Source: Cyclobacteriaceae bacterium
GTDB lineage: Bacteria; Bacteroidota; Bacteroidia; Cytophagales; Cyclobacteriaceae
Assembly (NCBI GenBank): GCA_019694875.1
Contig: JAIBBC010000001.1
Location: 1,681,501-1,745,500 of the forward strand
Reading direction: 5' to 3'
Length of the DNA: 64,000 bases
Of the stretch, positions 8,945-17,400 are shown one piece after another; position 1 is the first letter of the stretch, and the number at the start of each line of letters is the position of its first letter. The notes beneath the pieces were generated by a model. It searched no databases and was not told where the DNA came from. It saw only the letters and a program-made list of their open reading frames with translations. Both the position numbers and the translations under genes were made by a program.

Positions 8945-9757
8945 TTACTTCTCATTTTTAAGCTGCTCTACAAGTTTTGTGGCTAAAAAATCTAAAACCT
9001 TGCCTGATGGGGCGTCAATATTTTCCTCTGAAAAAGTGATCCTTGCTACAAAGCACCATAGTTCTCTCACCTCCGTAACATCGATTGTGTATGGATCGTA
9101 CAACCGGTTATCCGAGACGAGCAAAAGCCTGCCGATGTCGAGGAAATTATAGACGCGCTTGTAGACAATCCCCTGAAATTGCGTGAGGATCACATAAGTC
9201 CCACCGTTTTGTATTTCTTCGAAGTTCTCTACGTAACGGCCAATGATAATGTCACCTGGCTTGACAGGTATCATGGAGTCTCCCGAGATTTCAAACCCCC
9301 TGTAGGTGTGGTTTCTTGGTAAAGTGGGAATTTGAATTTTGGGAAGTTCTTTTATGAATTCAGGGTCACTGTATCCATTTGAGTATCCAGCCGCAGCTTT
9401 GTGATTGACCAGTTCGACATTCTCCTCGTTGTCGGAAGTAACCGTTATTGAAAGGACTTCCTTCCCCCGAGTAACACGCGATTTTAGAAATTTCTTAGTG
9501 TTGCTCGATATGTCTAATCTTAGTATCGCCTCCAAGTCGATTTTGAAAAGGTCAGCGATTTTCAAAACCATAAGAACTGGAGGAATCGAACGACCTTCTT
9601 CATAAGAGCCAATGACTGGCGTCTTTACCTGCAGCTTACCCGCAAGTTCCCTTTGCGTCCAACCTGCATTTTCACGCAAAAAACGGATGTTTTTATTTAC
9701 CGGCTCCAATGTGATAGGGGGTCTTGCTAAAACTACATTAAATAGTTTTGATTTCAA
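8945..9757 (-). CDS. XRE-S24 family repressor (LexA/CI-like)
   Basis: A 270-residue repressor with an N-terminal HTH (GWTQRELAGKLQVKTPVIGS, residues 32-51) and a C-terminal S24 autoprotease: cleavage site AAAGY at 121-125, catalytic Ser161 in GDSM and Lys200 in IVYKRV. Such proteins are cleaved after DNA damage, releasing phage or mobile-element genes. The frame has no ATG: TTG at 9757 and TTG at 9709 are the candidates. A 15-bp inverted repeat covers the first codons if 9757 is used, so the 9709 start (254 residues) is attractive because it would leave both operator arms upstream. It sits just upstream of the DUF4007 operon on the same strand and may control it. Confidence 0.85.
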   Translation of the reverse strand: MKSKLFNVVLARPPITLEPVNKNIRFLRENAGWTQRELAGKLQVKTPVIGSYEEGRSIPPVLMVLKIADLFKIDLEAILRLDISSNTKKFLKSRVTRGKEVLSITVTSDNEENVELVNHKAAAGYSNGYSDPEFIKELPKIQIPTLPRNHTYRGFEISGDSMIPVKPGDIIIGRYVENFEEIQNGGTYVILTQFQGIVYKRVYNFLDIGRLLLVSDNRLYDPYTIDVTEVRELWCFVARITFSEENIDAPSGKVLDFLATKLVEQLKNEK

Positions 9758-9778
9758 AATTACACTATTTAATGTAGT
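9732..9778. promoter_or_regulatory. paired operator, 15-bp perfect inverted repeat
   Basis: Two 15-bp arms, ACTACATTAAATAGT at 9732-9746 and ACTATTTAATGTAGT at 9764-9778, are exact reverse complements across a 17-bp spacer. Each arm is itself nearly symmetric (ACTA...TAGT), so these are best read as two binding sites for a dimeric repressor, most likely the S24 protein encoded here or the XRE protein upstream. They lie at the 5' end of the S24 repressor gene. Confidence 0.7.
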
Positions 9779-9790
9779 ATTTATTTTCTG

Positions 9791-10069
9791 TCAATTGAAT
9801 CCCTCACTAAAGAATTCCTTGGGAGTTACGCCAAGCGCGTGCATTACTTTGAGTAGACTGCTATACCTCAAATCCTCTCCTCGCTCATATCGGCCAAACT
9901 GTGCTCTATTAATTCCGTTTTCGAAGGCAAATATTTCATAACTGGTATAGCCTTTTTCGATGCGCAACTGTTTTATTCTATCCCCTAGCCTAACCAACTC
10001 TCCCTGTACTCCTTCATCCAATGGTTCACGTTTAGAGGGGGCTTTTGGGGCAAATTTTCGCTTTTTCAT
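9791..10069 (-). CDS. small XRE-family HTH regulator
   Basis: 92-residue protein with a lysine/arginine-rich start and one helix-turn-helix domain of the XRE type (GDRIKQLRIEKGYTSYEIF, then INRAQFGRYERGED). The last residues match the end of a Cro/CI-like domain, so it is a stand-alone DNA-binding unit. I use the ATG at 10069; a TTG at 10081 would add four residues. It ends 33 bases before the S24 repressor gene on the same strand and has its own palindrome upstream at 10114-10137, suggesting self-control and a two-regulator switch for the neighbouring operons. Confidence 0.8.
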   Translation of the reverse strand: MKKRKFAPKAPSKREPLDEGVQGELVRLGDRIKQLRIEKGYTSYEIFAFENGINRAQFGRYERGEDLRYSSLLKVMHALGVTPKEFFSEGFN

Positions 10070-10113
10070 GCGATAAATCAAATGAATCCCCCGCTTTTAA
10101 GTTACCGCTATAA

Positions 10114-10137
10114 AGCAGTATCTATTTAGATACTGCT
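10114..10137. promoter_or_regulatory. 24-bp palindromic operator
   Basis: AGCAGTATCTA and TAGATACTGCT are perfect 11-bp arms separated by TT. The palindrome lies 45 bases upstream of the XRE gene start on the minus strand and about 200 bases upstream of the divergent secreted-protein operon. There is no T run, so an operator is more likely than a terminator. Confidence 0.6.
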
Positions 10138-10261
10138 AGTTAGGAACATTTAGTGTTTTTTGCTTTCTTTGAAAAGCCAGATGAGAAATCTTTGCTGAGA
10201 AAAAATTATATTTGATAATCGATTTTTCACAATAGGAAAGAGCCCATCCGTTTGTTGAAAG

Positions 10262-10296
10262 TAATGCCTGGATATTCCGGGCATTATTGGTTTTTT
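10262..10296 (+). terminator. rho-independent terminator, possible attenuator
   Basis: An 11-bp stem, TAATGCCTGGA pairing with TCCGGGCATTA (one G-T pair) around a TAT loop, is followed by TTGGTTTTTT. It reads in the plus direction but there is no plus-strand gene upstream, only a candidate TAnnTTTG promoter element (TATATTTG) at 10207-10214. It therefore either ends a short RNA or attenuates the operon that starts at 10340. Confidence 0.6.
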
Positions 10297-10339
10297 AGAA
10301 GTTTAACTCAATAGCACAAAGTGTGTTATTAAGCTCGTT

Positions 10340-11758
10340 ATGTTTTTGAAAAGGATAGCTCTTTTGTTCATTTGCACACTCATCTGCTCCAGCATTTTTG
10401 CCCAGGTTCCCGTCATTCCTGAGCCCTCTGAGTTTAAGTTCGAAAACTATTCCTCAAATCAATTTTTCAATACAAAAACCCCAAGCACGCCTTCGATTCA
10501 ACTTCCAACCGTTCCCGCCTACACCCAGCAAGCAAATTCGCAAGTCTACAATCCATCAGCATGGATGATAAATAAATACTACGTCAAGCCAAATATGACA
10601 CCGGAGGAGCAAGTGCGTTATGCTGACGAGCAAATAAGACAGCATGAACTAGAGCAAAGACGGAATGACGTAGTTATGAATGAAGCAAATTCAATTTTCG
10701 ATGCCCTTCGCATTGACTACGAGCTTCCGTTTAAAGAATTGCCAGAAAAGCAGATTTACGCAGCAGCCTTTATTGAACTGGAACGAATGCTTAAAGGCGA
10801 ACTGCCAATAGATCTCGAAAAAGCAGTATACGTAGTGGAGCATGCGTTTGATCCGACATTAAACTTTGGCGAATTCGATCGACAGTTAAATAAGGCCGCG
10901 AATGTAATCGGCTTAAAAATGCAACAAGACAAAATATCGCTGTCTGATAATATTGGAAAGGTCATGACTACCTTCAAGTATTTCGCAGACACCATTTCAG
11001 TGGCATCAAAAGGTGAAACAACAATCACCTCCTACCCAAAGGAGTATGATTTTGAAGATTTTTGGGGAAAGCAGGATTATCGAAAAATGTTTGTCTCAAA
11101 ACTACTGAAGGAAGGTAGTGGTCAGTGTCATTCAATGCCTTTATTGTTCTTATTGCTTTGTGAGAAAATTGGAGCTAAGGCGAATTTGGCTTTTGCGCCA
11201 AACCACTCGTTTATAAAATTCCAAGACAAATACAATCAATGGCACAACATTGAGCTGACTAACGGCATGCTTGCGTCTGATCATTTTATGGTGGAGTCCG
11301 GATTTGTAAAAGCAGAAGCGATACAGAATAAGATATACATGGAGCCCCTTACAAAAAAAGAGGTTGTAGTTCAGTGTTTAAATGATCTTGCACTTGGGTA
11401 TCAAAAGAAATATGGATACGATCCATTTGTTAGGGAATGTGCAAATGTCGCATTGGCTCACGATTCCAATAGTTTGACCGCACGACAGGCTCTTGCAAAT
11501 TACTATATCACCCTAAGTAACTACATAGCGTATCAGTACAAGATGAAGGGATTAACAAGAAACCAATTTGATCAAGATCAGGAAGCGCAGGCGATTGTTG
11601 ATGCCACTAACAAGGCAATTCAAGAAATTGAAAATCTCGGATATGCTGATATGCCTGAAGATGCTTATTCAGCTTGGCTAAATTCCATGAAAGACGAGGT
11701 CAACAAGAGACAACATTCAAATGAAGTAAAGGTATTAGGAGGTATGATTGAGCGATGA
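10340..11758 (+). CDS. secreted transglutaminase-like protein A
   Basis: 472-residue protein with a clear signal peptide ending near Ala21 (hydrophobic LLFICTLICSSIFAQ). The centre carries a transglutaminase-like catalytic pattern: Cys in SGQCHSM near residue 262, His in PNHSFIKF near 288 and an acidic residue in HNIELTNG near 304. The region before it (EYDFEDFWGKQDYRKMFVSKLL) is repeated almost exactly in the next gene, so the two are paralogues. The N-terminal 100 residues are proline-rich and low in structure. It is the first of four tightly linked genes; its stop overlaps the next start (ATGA). The enzyme could cleave or crosslink proteins in the periplasm; the substrate is unknown. Confidence 0.75.
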   Translation: MFLKRIALLFICTLICSSIFAQVPVIPEPSEFKFENYSSNQFFNTKTPSTPSIQLPTVPAYTQQANSQVYNPSAWMINKYYVKPNMTPEEQVRYADEQIRQHELEQRRNDVVMNEANSIFDALRIDYELPFKELPEKQIYAAAFIELERMLKGELPIDLEKAVYVVEHAFDPTLNFGEFDRQLNKAANVIGLKMQQDKISLSDNIGKVMTTFKYFADTISVASKGETTITSYPKEYDFEDFWGKQDYRKMFVSKLLKEGSGQCHSMPLLFLLLCEKIGAKANLAFAPNHSFIKFQDKYNQWHNIELTNGMLASDHFMVESGFVKAEAIQNKIYMEPLTKKEVVVQCLNDLALGYQKKYGYDPFVRECANVALAHDSNSLTARQALANYYITLSNYIAYQYKMKGLTRNQFDQDQEAQAIVDATNKAIQEIENLGYADMPEDAYSAWLNSMKDEVNKRQHSNEVKVLGGMIER

Positions 11759-12870
11759 AGAAAGTTCTTTTTACAATATCGTTTTTATTCGTTTCGAAGT
11801 TTGCTATCGGCCAAACTGATAACTTGAAACTATCGGCTGAAAAGCAAAACTATGAGGTAGCATTCAAGGAGCTTAGAGGTATGCTGAAAGACAGCATTCC
11901 GATGAGCTTTAAGAAGGCCGTATTTCTGACAGAGAATGCTTATCTGGACAATGATCTTAGCTATGATGCCTTCAATAATCGAATTCAACACTTAGTCATG
12001 TTATGCAAAGACATGGCAAATGTTGCGACATTATATTATGATGAAAAGGATAAGAATGAAGTAGCTAAGTACTGGTCTGTGTATATGGTTATGAAGCACA
12101 GACAGACCTATGAGTTGGACAGCAACAACCAGCGAAAACCATTTACGCCATTCATTTATGATTTTGATGACTTTTGGGGTGAAAATGATTGGACAAAAAT
12201 GTTTGTCTCCAAATTGATGGCGACTGCAAAAGGGAACTGTCATTCGTTGCCATTCTTGTATAAAATTCTTTGCGAAGAATTGGAGGCAAAAGCATATTTA
12301 TCGATGGCACCAAACCACATTTATATTAAGCACTGGACAAAGAAAACAGGTTGGTTCAATACAGAACTTACAAGTGGCTACTTTCCAATTGACGCATGGA
12401 TTATGGCATCCGGATATGTTCATCTTAGCGCGGTTCAGAATAGAATCTACATGGATACCTTAGACTCCAAACAATCTATAGCGGTTTGTTTGGTGGACCT
12501 GGCCAAAGGGTATGAAAGAAAATTTGGGCTAAAGGCCGATTTAAACTTTATCGAGAAAAGCTCACAGCTAGCTCTTGAGTATTATCCAAACTATGTAAAT
12601 GCCTTAATTCTGAAGGCTGAAACTATGAAGAAACGCTTTGAGCTTTACATGACTCAGCACAAAGCAAGTTCGCCATCGGCTGTATTTAATATTCCTGAGG
12701 CAAAGTTGCTCTTTGAAGAAATGGAAAAGCTTTACTTCCACATTCATCAATTGGGGTACCGTATGATGCCTAAAGAAATGTACATTGCATGGCTGGATGA
12801 ATTAAAACAGGAGAAAGAAAAGTATCTCAATAAGCAAATCACAAACGGATTTAATTTGGATAAAAAATGA
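11755..12870 (+). CDS. secreted transglutaminase-like protein B
   Basis: 371-residue paralogue of the preceding protein, with a signal peptide (MKKVLFTISFLFVSKFAIGQ). It keeps the same catalytic pattern: Cys in KGNCHSL near residue 161, His in PNHIYIKHW near 187 and Glu in NTELTSG near 203, plus the preceding DFDDFWGENDW block. It lacks the proline-rich N-terminal extension of protein A. Start and stop overlap both neighbours by four bases (ATGA), so the operon is translated as a coupled unit. The two copies could act as a pair or on different substrates. Function in the operon is unknown; processing or anchoring of the RHS-type product is one possibility. Confidence 0.75.
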   Translation: MKKVLFTISFLFVSKFAIGQTDNLKLSAEKQNYEVAFKELRGMLKDSIPMSFKKAVFLTENAYLDNDLSYDAFNNRIQHLVMLCKDMANVATLYYDEKDKNEVAKYWSVYMVMKHRQTYELDSNNQRKPFTPFIYDFDDFWGENDWTKMFVSKLMATAKGNCHSLPFLYKILCEELEAKAYLSMAPNHIYIKHWTKKTGWFNTELTSGYFPIDAWIMASGYVHLSAVQNRIYMDTLDSKQSIAVCLVDLAKGYERKFGLKADLNFIEKSSQLALEYYPNYVNALILKAETMKKRFELYMTQHKASSPSAVFNIPEAKLLFEEMEKLYFHIHQLGYRMMPKEMYIAWLDELKQEKEKYLNKQITNGFNLDKK

Positions 12871-13871
12871 ACAAAAAACTAAATCTCTTAATTCTTTCCG
12901 CCTTTTTGATCTTCGGCAATGTTGCTGCACAGCAACCATTTGAAGATTACGGTTACAAAGTGAAGGTCGCTACTTTGAGTAAAGGGAAGTATCAGGAATT
13001 TTTTGATCAAGATACCCTGGTTCAAATTGGAACAGTAGTTATTAATCGGCTAAATGGTAAGATAACACACTTTGTTTCCTATGATACAACGTATTCAGAA
13101 GCGTCACTACAGCCTGACCTTATTAGCCGATGGCTGAGACCTGATCCTCTCTCAGAAAAATATTACAGCTATTCACCATACAACTTTGTTCTGAACAATC
13201 CTATCAAGCACATTGATCCGGATGGAAGAGAAGTTTGGATTGTTCACAAGAAACAAGAAATTAAGTACGACAATGGTAAACTCTATAATAAGGACGGTTC
13301 TGCATATACTGGAAAAGTCAAGGGCTTTTTAAAGCAGAGCGTTAATGCACTTAATTCAATTGGAGGCACAACAACTGGAGGTAAAATGCTATCGGGACTA
13401 CAAAGTTCATCCAACGTATTCAAGATAGCGAAAGGAACTAGTAGTGAATTCAAAGCCGATGATGCAATTAAGGCAAACGGAGTTGCAATTAAGAATAGTC
13501 CTGCTGGTGCTTCGTATTCCGCTGCAAGACTCACAGGAGGGTCAGGCGGAACGCTTACATGGAACCCTAACAAGGGAGAAGAGTTTGTCAGCACAACTAA
13601 GGGACCAGAGAGCAATCCTACAACTAACCTCGCACACGAAATGGCTCATGGTAGTGATGCGGATAATGGTTTGGCAAACAACACACTTCATAATGGTTTG
13701 AAACTAGATGAATGGCAGGCAAGCCATACCGAAAATGCAATTCGGGGTGAAATGGGATTAAACCTACGAGATACATACAATACGAAAGCTAATGGCCCAA
13801 TCCCATTGTTAGATGCGACTGGTCAGCCTTTGACATTCCCAACACTTCCTTTAATTACACCAATACGCTAA
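12867..13871 (+). CDS. RHS-core protein with C-terminal HExxH metallopeptidase domain
   Basis: 334-residue protein with a signal peptide (LLILSAFLIFGNVAAQ), then an RHS-associated core-like segment (RWLRPDPLSEKYYSYSPYNF, then NNPIKHIDPDG ending near residue 117), which in polymorphic toxins marks the junction to the toxic tip. The C-terminal 150 residues include NLAHEMAHGSDADNG near 253-267, an HExxH zinc site, and a later Glu-rich EWQASHTENAIRGEMG resembling M91 (NleD-type) peptidases. The large YD-repeat barrel of full RHS toxins is missing, so this is a mini-RHS or a displaced toxin tip. It overlaps the gene before it by 4 bases and is followed after one base by a small gene that may encode immunity. 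Confidence 0.75.
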   Translation: MNKKLNLLILSAFLIFGNVAAQQPFEDYGYKVKVATLSKGKYQEFFDQDTLVQIGTVVINRLNGKITHFVSYDTTYSEASLQPDLISRWLRPDPLSEKYYSYSPYNFVLNNPIKHIDPDGREVWIVHKKQEIKYDNGKLYNKDGSAYTGKVKGFLKQSVNALNSIGGTTTGGKMLSGLQSSSNVFKIAKGTSSEFKADDAIKANGVAIKNSPAGASYSAARLTGGSGGTLTWNPNKGEEFVSTTKGPESNPTTNLAHEMAHGSDADNGLANNTLHNGLKLDEWQASHTENAIRGEMGLNLRDTYNTKANGPIPLLDATGQPLTFPTLPLITPIR

Positions 13872-13872
13872 T

Positions 13873-14466
13873 ATGGTACTTCTTTTTTTGTTGCTGCTAT
13901 TGCCGTCAGAACAAGGTATCTTGGAGAGAATATCTGAGAATAATAAAGCGTTTTTTACAGATAGTAAAAGCTCTTACTATTTGGGAGAAGAAAGTGCAAG
14001 CAAAATAGTCACGATGCTCAATGACAATAGGCAGAATGTTGTGAAGGAGATTCTGAAAATCGACAAAAAATTTTCATTAGATAATGAAAATAGCTTCAAA
14101 ATACTTGAACGAATTGACTTGCCATATAATAACATTAAGGGTATAGTCTGGTCTGACAAGTTCGTTTATTGTTTTACAAAAACAATAGGTGCTGACAAAC
14201 TTGAAGTATGTAAATTATCGTTAAAGAAAATCGATAAATCAGGCATTGCACCACACATCTTTGATGAAGTTGAGAAATGGAATTTGACATTGTTGAAAAA
14301 AATGGTTTCTCGACCTGTAGATAAATGGGACGAGAGTTATACCAATTTTTTGGATAGCCTAAAGACTAATACAACCTACAACATAATTCAAACCGGCGAT
14401 GCATTTTACTTAGCTACGAAAGTGGATCACAATCAAGTTAGCTCCATTGCATTCGATGGATTTTAG
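13873..14466 (+). CDS. putative immunity protein of the RHS-peptidase
   Basis: 197-residue protein beginning MVLLFLLLLLPSEQG, a short but strongly hydrophobic leader suited to export or membrane anchoring. The rest is a soluble, lysine-rich domain I do not recognise. It starts one base after the stop of the RHS-metallopeptidase gene, the position where polymorphic toxin operons keep their immunity gene, and is the last of four plus-strand genes before a convergent macroglobulin gene. The immunity role rests only on position and export signal. No catalytic motif is visible. Confidence 0.6.
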   Translation: MVLLFLLLLLPSEQGILERISENNKAFFTDSKSSYYLGEESASKIVTMLNDNRQNVVKEILKIDKKFSLDNENSFKILERIDLPYNNIKGIVWSDKFVYCFTKTIGADKLEVCKLSLKKIDKSGIAPHIFDEVEKWNLTLLKKMVSRPVDKWDESYTNFLDSLKTNTTYNIIQTGDAFYLATKVDHNQVSSIAFDGF

Positions 14467-14492
14467 GAATTGTTTGGTCGCAGCTTCTAGGA

Positions 14493-17400
14493 TCATTTGA
14501 TTTCGATTTCCTTAATTCCTTCACGTCCATAAATAGTTGGAAAGTACATGCACTCTACAACTGCGGGGTTGATCGTATAGCTGCCAGAGTATCTAGGCAA
14601 CAGGGAAATGGAGTAGGTATATTTTCCTTTCTTCAAGTACTGGCAATAAATGTTTGTCTTTTGGTTGTAATACTCCCGATGTATCTCCCCGTTTGACCTG
14701 AATTGAGATTTTGATTCGTAGTAGCATCCGGCTGGAATGGGTACTTCGATCATTACGTACTCAGCATCGTTCTTTACTTCCACTTCAACGACAAGTTTTA
14801 TAGGCTTTCCAGTTTTCAACGTTTTCGGAGAATCTTCAAAGCTCGTCGAAACAATGAAATCCTTTTCTGATTTTTCAGGATAGTTATTCCAAGTCTCCTG
14901 GTAAGCGGTAAAGTAAACGGGTGGTGTCCCAGATTTAGAAACCGTAAGAGTTCCGCTGCCAGCGACAGCTAGCTCGAACGGGAACTGTTCAATTTTTTGA
15001 TTACTCAGGCCAGATAGCTGAAGCGCTGGCTTCGATGTTGAGTGCTTTTCCACCAGGAGTCTCGGCAGTATCGCCTCCAGTATCAAGGATGACTCGTATG
15101 TGTTTCGCCAATTTTTCTTCCGATGCTCCAGGAAGTAGTTCTGGAGTTTAGTTAACTCTTTGCTTGATGGATTTTCCTTTTCAATCATTTTATAAACTAG
15201 CAAACTATTATGAACTGAATTATCGGACAGATTCATTCGATCCTCGCCCCAATATGAATTACCTTTAATAGTTTGAGATCTCTGCGAATTGATCCAATTC
15301 CAGTCAGGAGTTTCTCCCGAAAGTTGTTTCAGACGTTGTATAGTTAATTTATCGTGTAACGATGCATTGACTGATCTTTGAATACTATCGACCAATTCCT
15401 TGACGTGCAATTTTTCTCCTTGCTCGAGAAGATAGGTTTGTACTTCGAGCCTGCTCTTTGAGAGCGTATTAGCAAGGTTAATTTCAAGATAGTTTATAAG
15501 TGACTCCTTGTTAACGGCAACTGGAAAGCCATCTTTTTGAGCCTGGTCAAGACTTTTTGCCACATGCAGTGTTATCCAAACATTCCCCTCACCGGTTCCC
15601 CACCAGCTCCAGCTACCATCCTTGTTCTGATTCCCTGTGAGCTTCCGTATCATTTTGGAAATTTCTCGTTCGTCTTTGAATCGTTCGTTTTTGTAAGTGC
15701 TGATTTTCTTTTCAAGCAATAATGCCAACAGCCTTGAAGCTTGTTGTTCGTTGCATTCGTAAGGGTAGTTTTTAAGGAAACGGATTTCATCGACCAGCAC
15801 ATCAAGTAGATCAGCCTGCGCATAAAGCTTGACCTTTCCTGAGTTATTGTCGAAGTTCAGCGTTACCGTTGTATCATTCGTCAATGAAACAAAATACCCG
15901 TTTGCTTCTTTCACCCCTTGTGGATACACAGGAACTTTCCTCAATTCACCATCAGAATAGTTTTTATAGGCAACCGAATAAAGGACTGATAGCGTGTCAG
16001 ACCTTTTTGCTGTAAGATGAATAGAGTCGATTCTTGAATCTTTGACCTTCAGTGATGACCTGTCAATTTCCTTTTGATCAATTTTAATCGTTCTCTCCAA
16101 ATCAATTTCCTCCTGCACATAGTTGGTTATTTTGCCGATGGCGTTTGCGGAGTCTCCTTCCACTAAAAAGAGAGGTTGAGCGATTTGGGCAGCCAGAGGT
16201 TTATACGATTTGACTACAGAACTGGTTTGACCAGTGAGCTTTTTACGCATCCCCAATACATGAGCGTTCCAACCGGTAATGTCATCTGGAAACGTAGCAT
16301 CAAATTCAGCTCGTCCGTTCTGATCAGTGCTTAATGACGGTTTCCAGAAAGCATAATCTCTAAAGTTCTTTCTTAGCGAGTTGCCCGGTACATTTTCCAG
16401 TGCAGCCACCGTTATTGCAGATTTACTGAGCTGTCTCAAATCTTCTTTTGTAACACCAGACTTTGTTGAGAGCAAAATTACACCGGCAGACGCCCGCGAA
16501 CCATAAAGAGCAATTGCTTCTGGCCCTCTGATTGCGACCATCTCGGTGACTTTACTTTTATCAATATCCTGAAGTCTCACAATTTGTCCATCGAGGATGA
16601 CTAATGGTTCGGTATCAGCTTGAGTGCTGGCATATCCCCGGATTACAACAGCAACTGAATCTTCAAGTTCATGCCTGTACCTTGGAGAGCGAGCACGAAC
16701 ACCTGTAACGCGACCGGATAGTTGGGTTGAGACGGAGGCAGCGAGATTTCTACGTTCAGTCTGAAAACCCATTGCCGTAACAACTACTTCGTCAAGTTGG
16801 GTGACATCATTCTGAAGCTTGATGTTTACGCTCGAATGGTTATTGATAGCCGCCTCCTGTGTCACAAGACCTATGAACGAAAAAACGAGTGTACCATTGG
16901 CTGGGGACCTCAATTCATAATACCCGTTCATATCGGTGACTGTTCCAATTGAAGTACCTTTTACAATCACATTGACTCCGGGAAGAGGAGAACCGTCTTC
17001 CTCGGAAACGATTCTGCCGGAGACAACATGGTCAAAAGAATAGTTTGCAGAGGATTCATGATAAAACAACTCTCTTACTTTTTGAAGTTCCCGCTGACGG
17101 TTTTTCAAAATGTAATTCCCATCAACAGACCATTTTTTTATCAGAGTCAAAACTTGAGCGCTGAATGTGTCTGGAGCGTGAAGCTTGAATGATTCGAGAT
17201 TGTAATAATTGGTTCCGTATGGTCTTATATCTATTGAATCCACCCTTAGATATTGCTCGTTGCTGAAGATGATGATAGCTTGGTAACTTCCGGGATCGAA
17301 TGGAAGGTTCTTTATGTCCTGGGTGATAATGGAATAATTATCAGGATTGTTCAGGTTAACAACGAATGCCGCCCTCACGAGCAATTTGCCCGCCTCTTTC

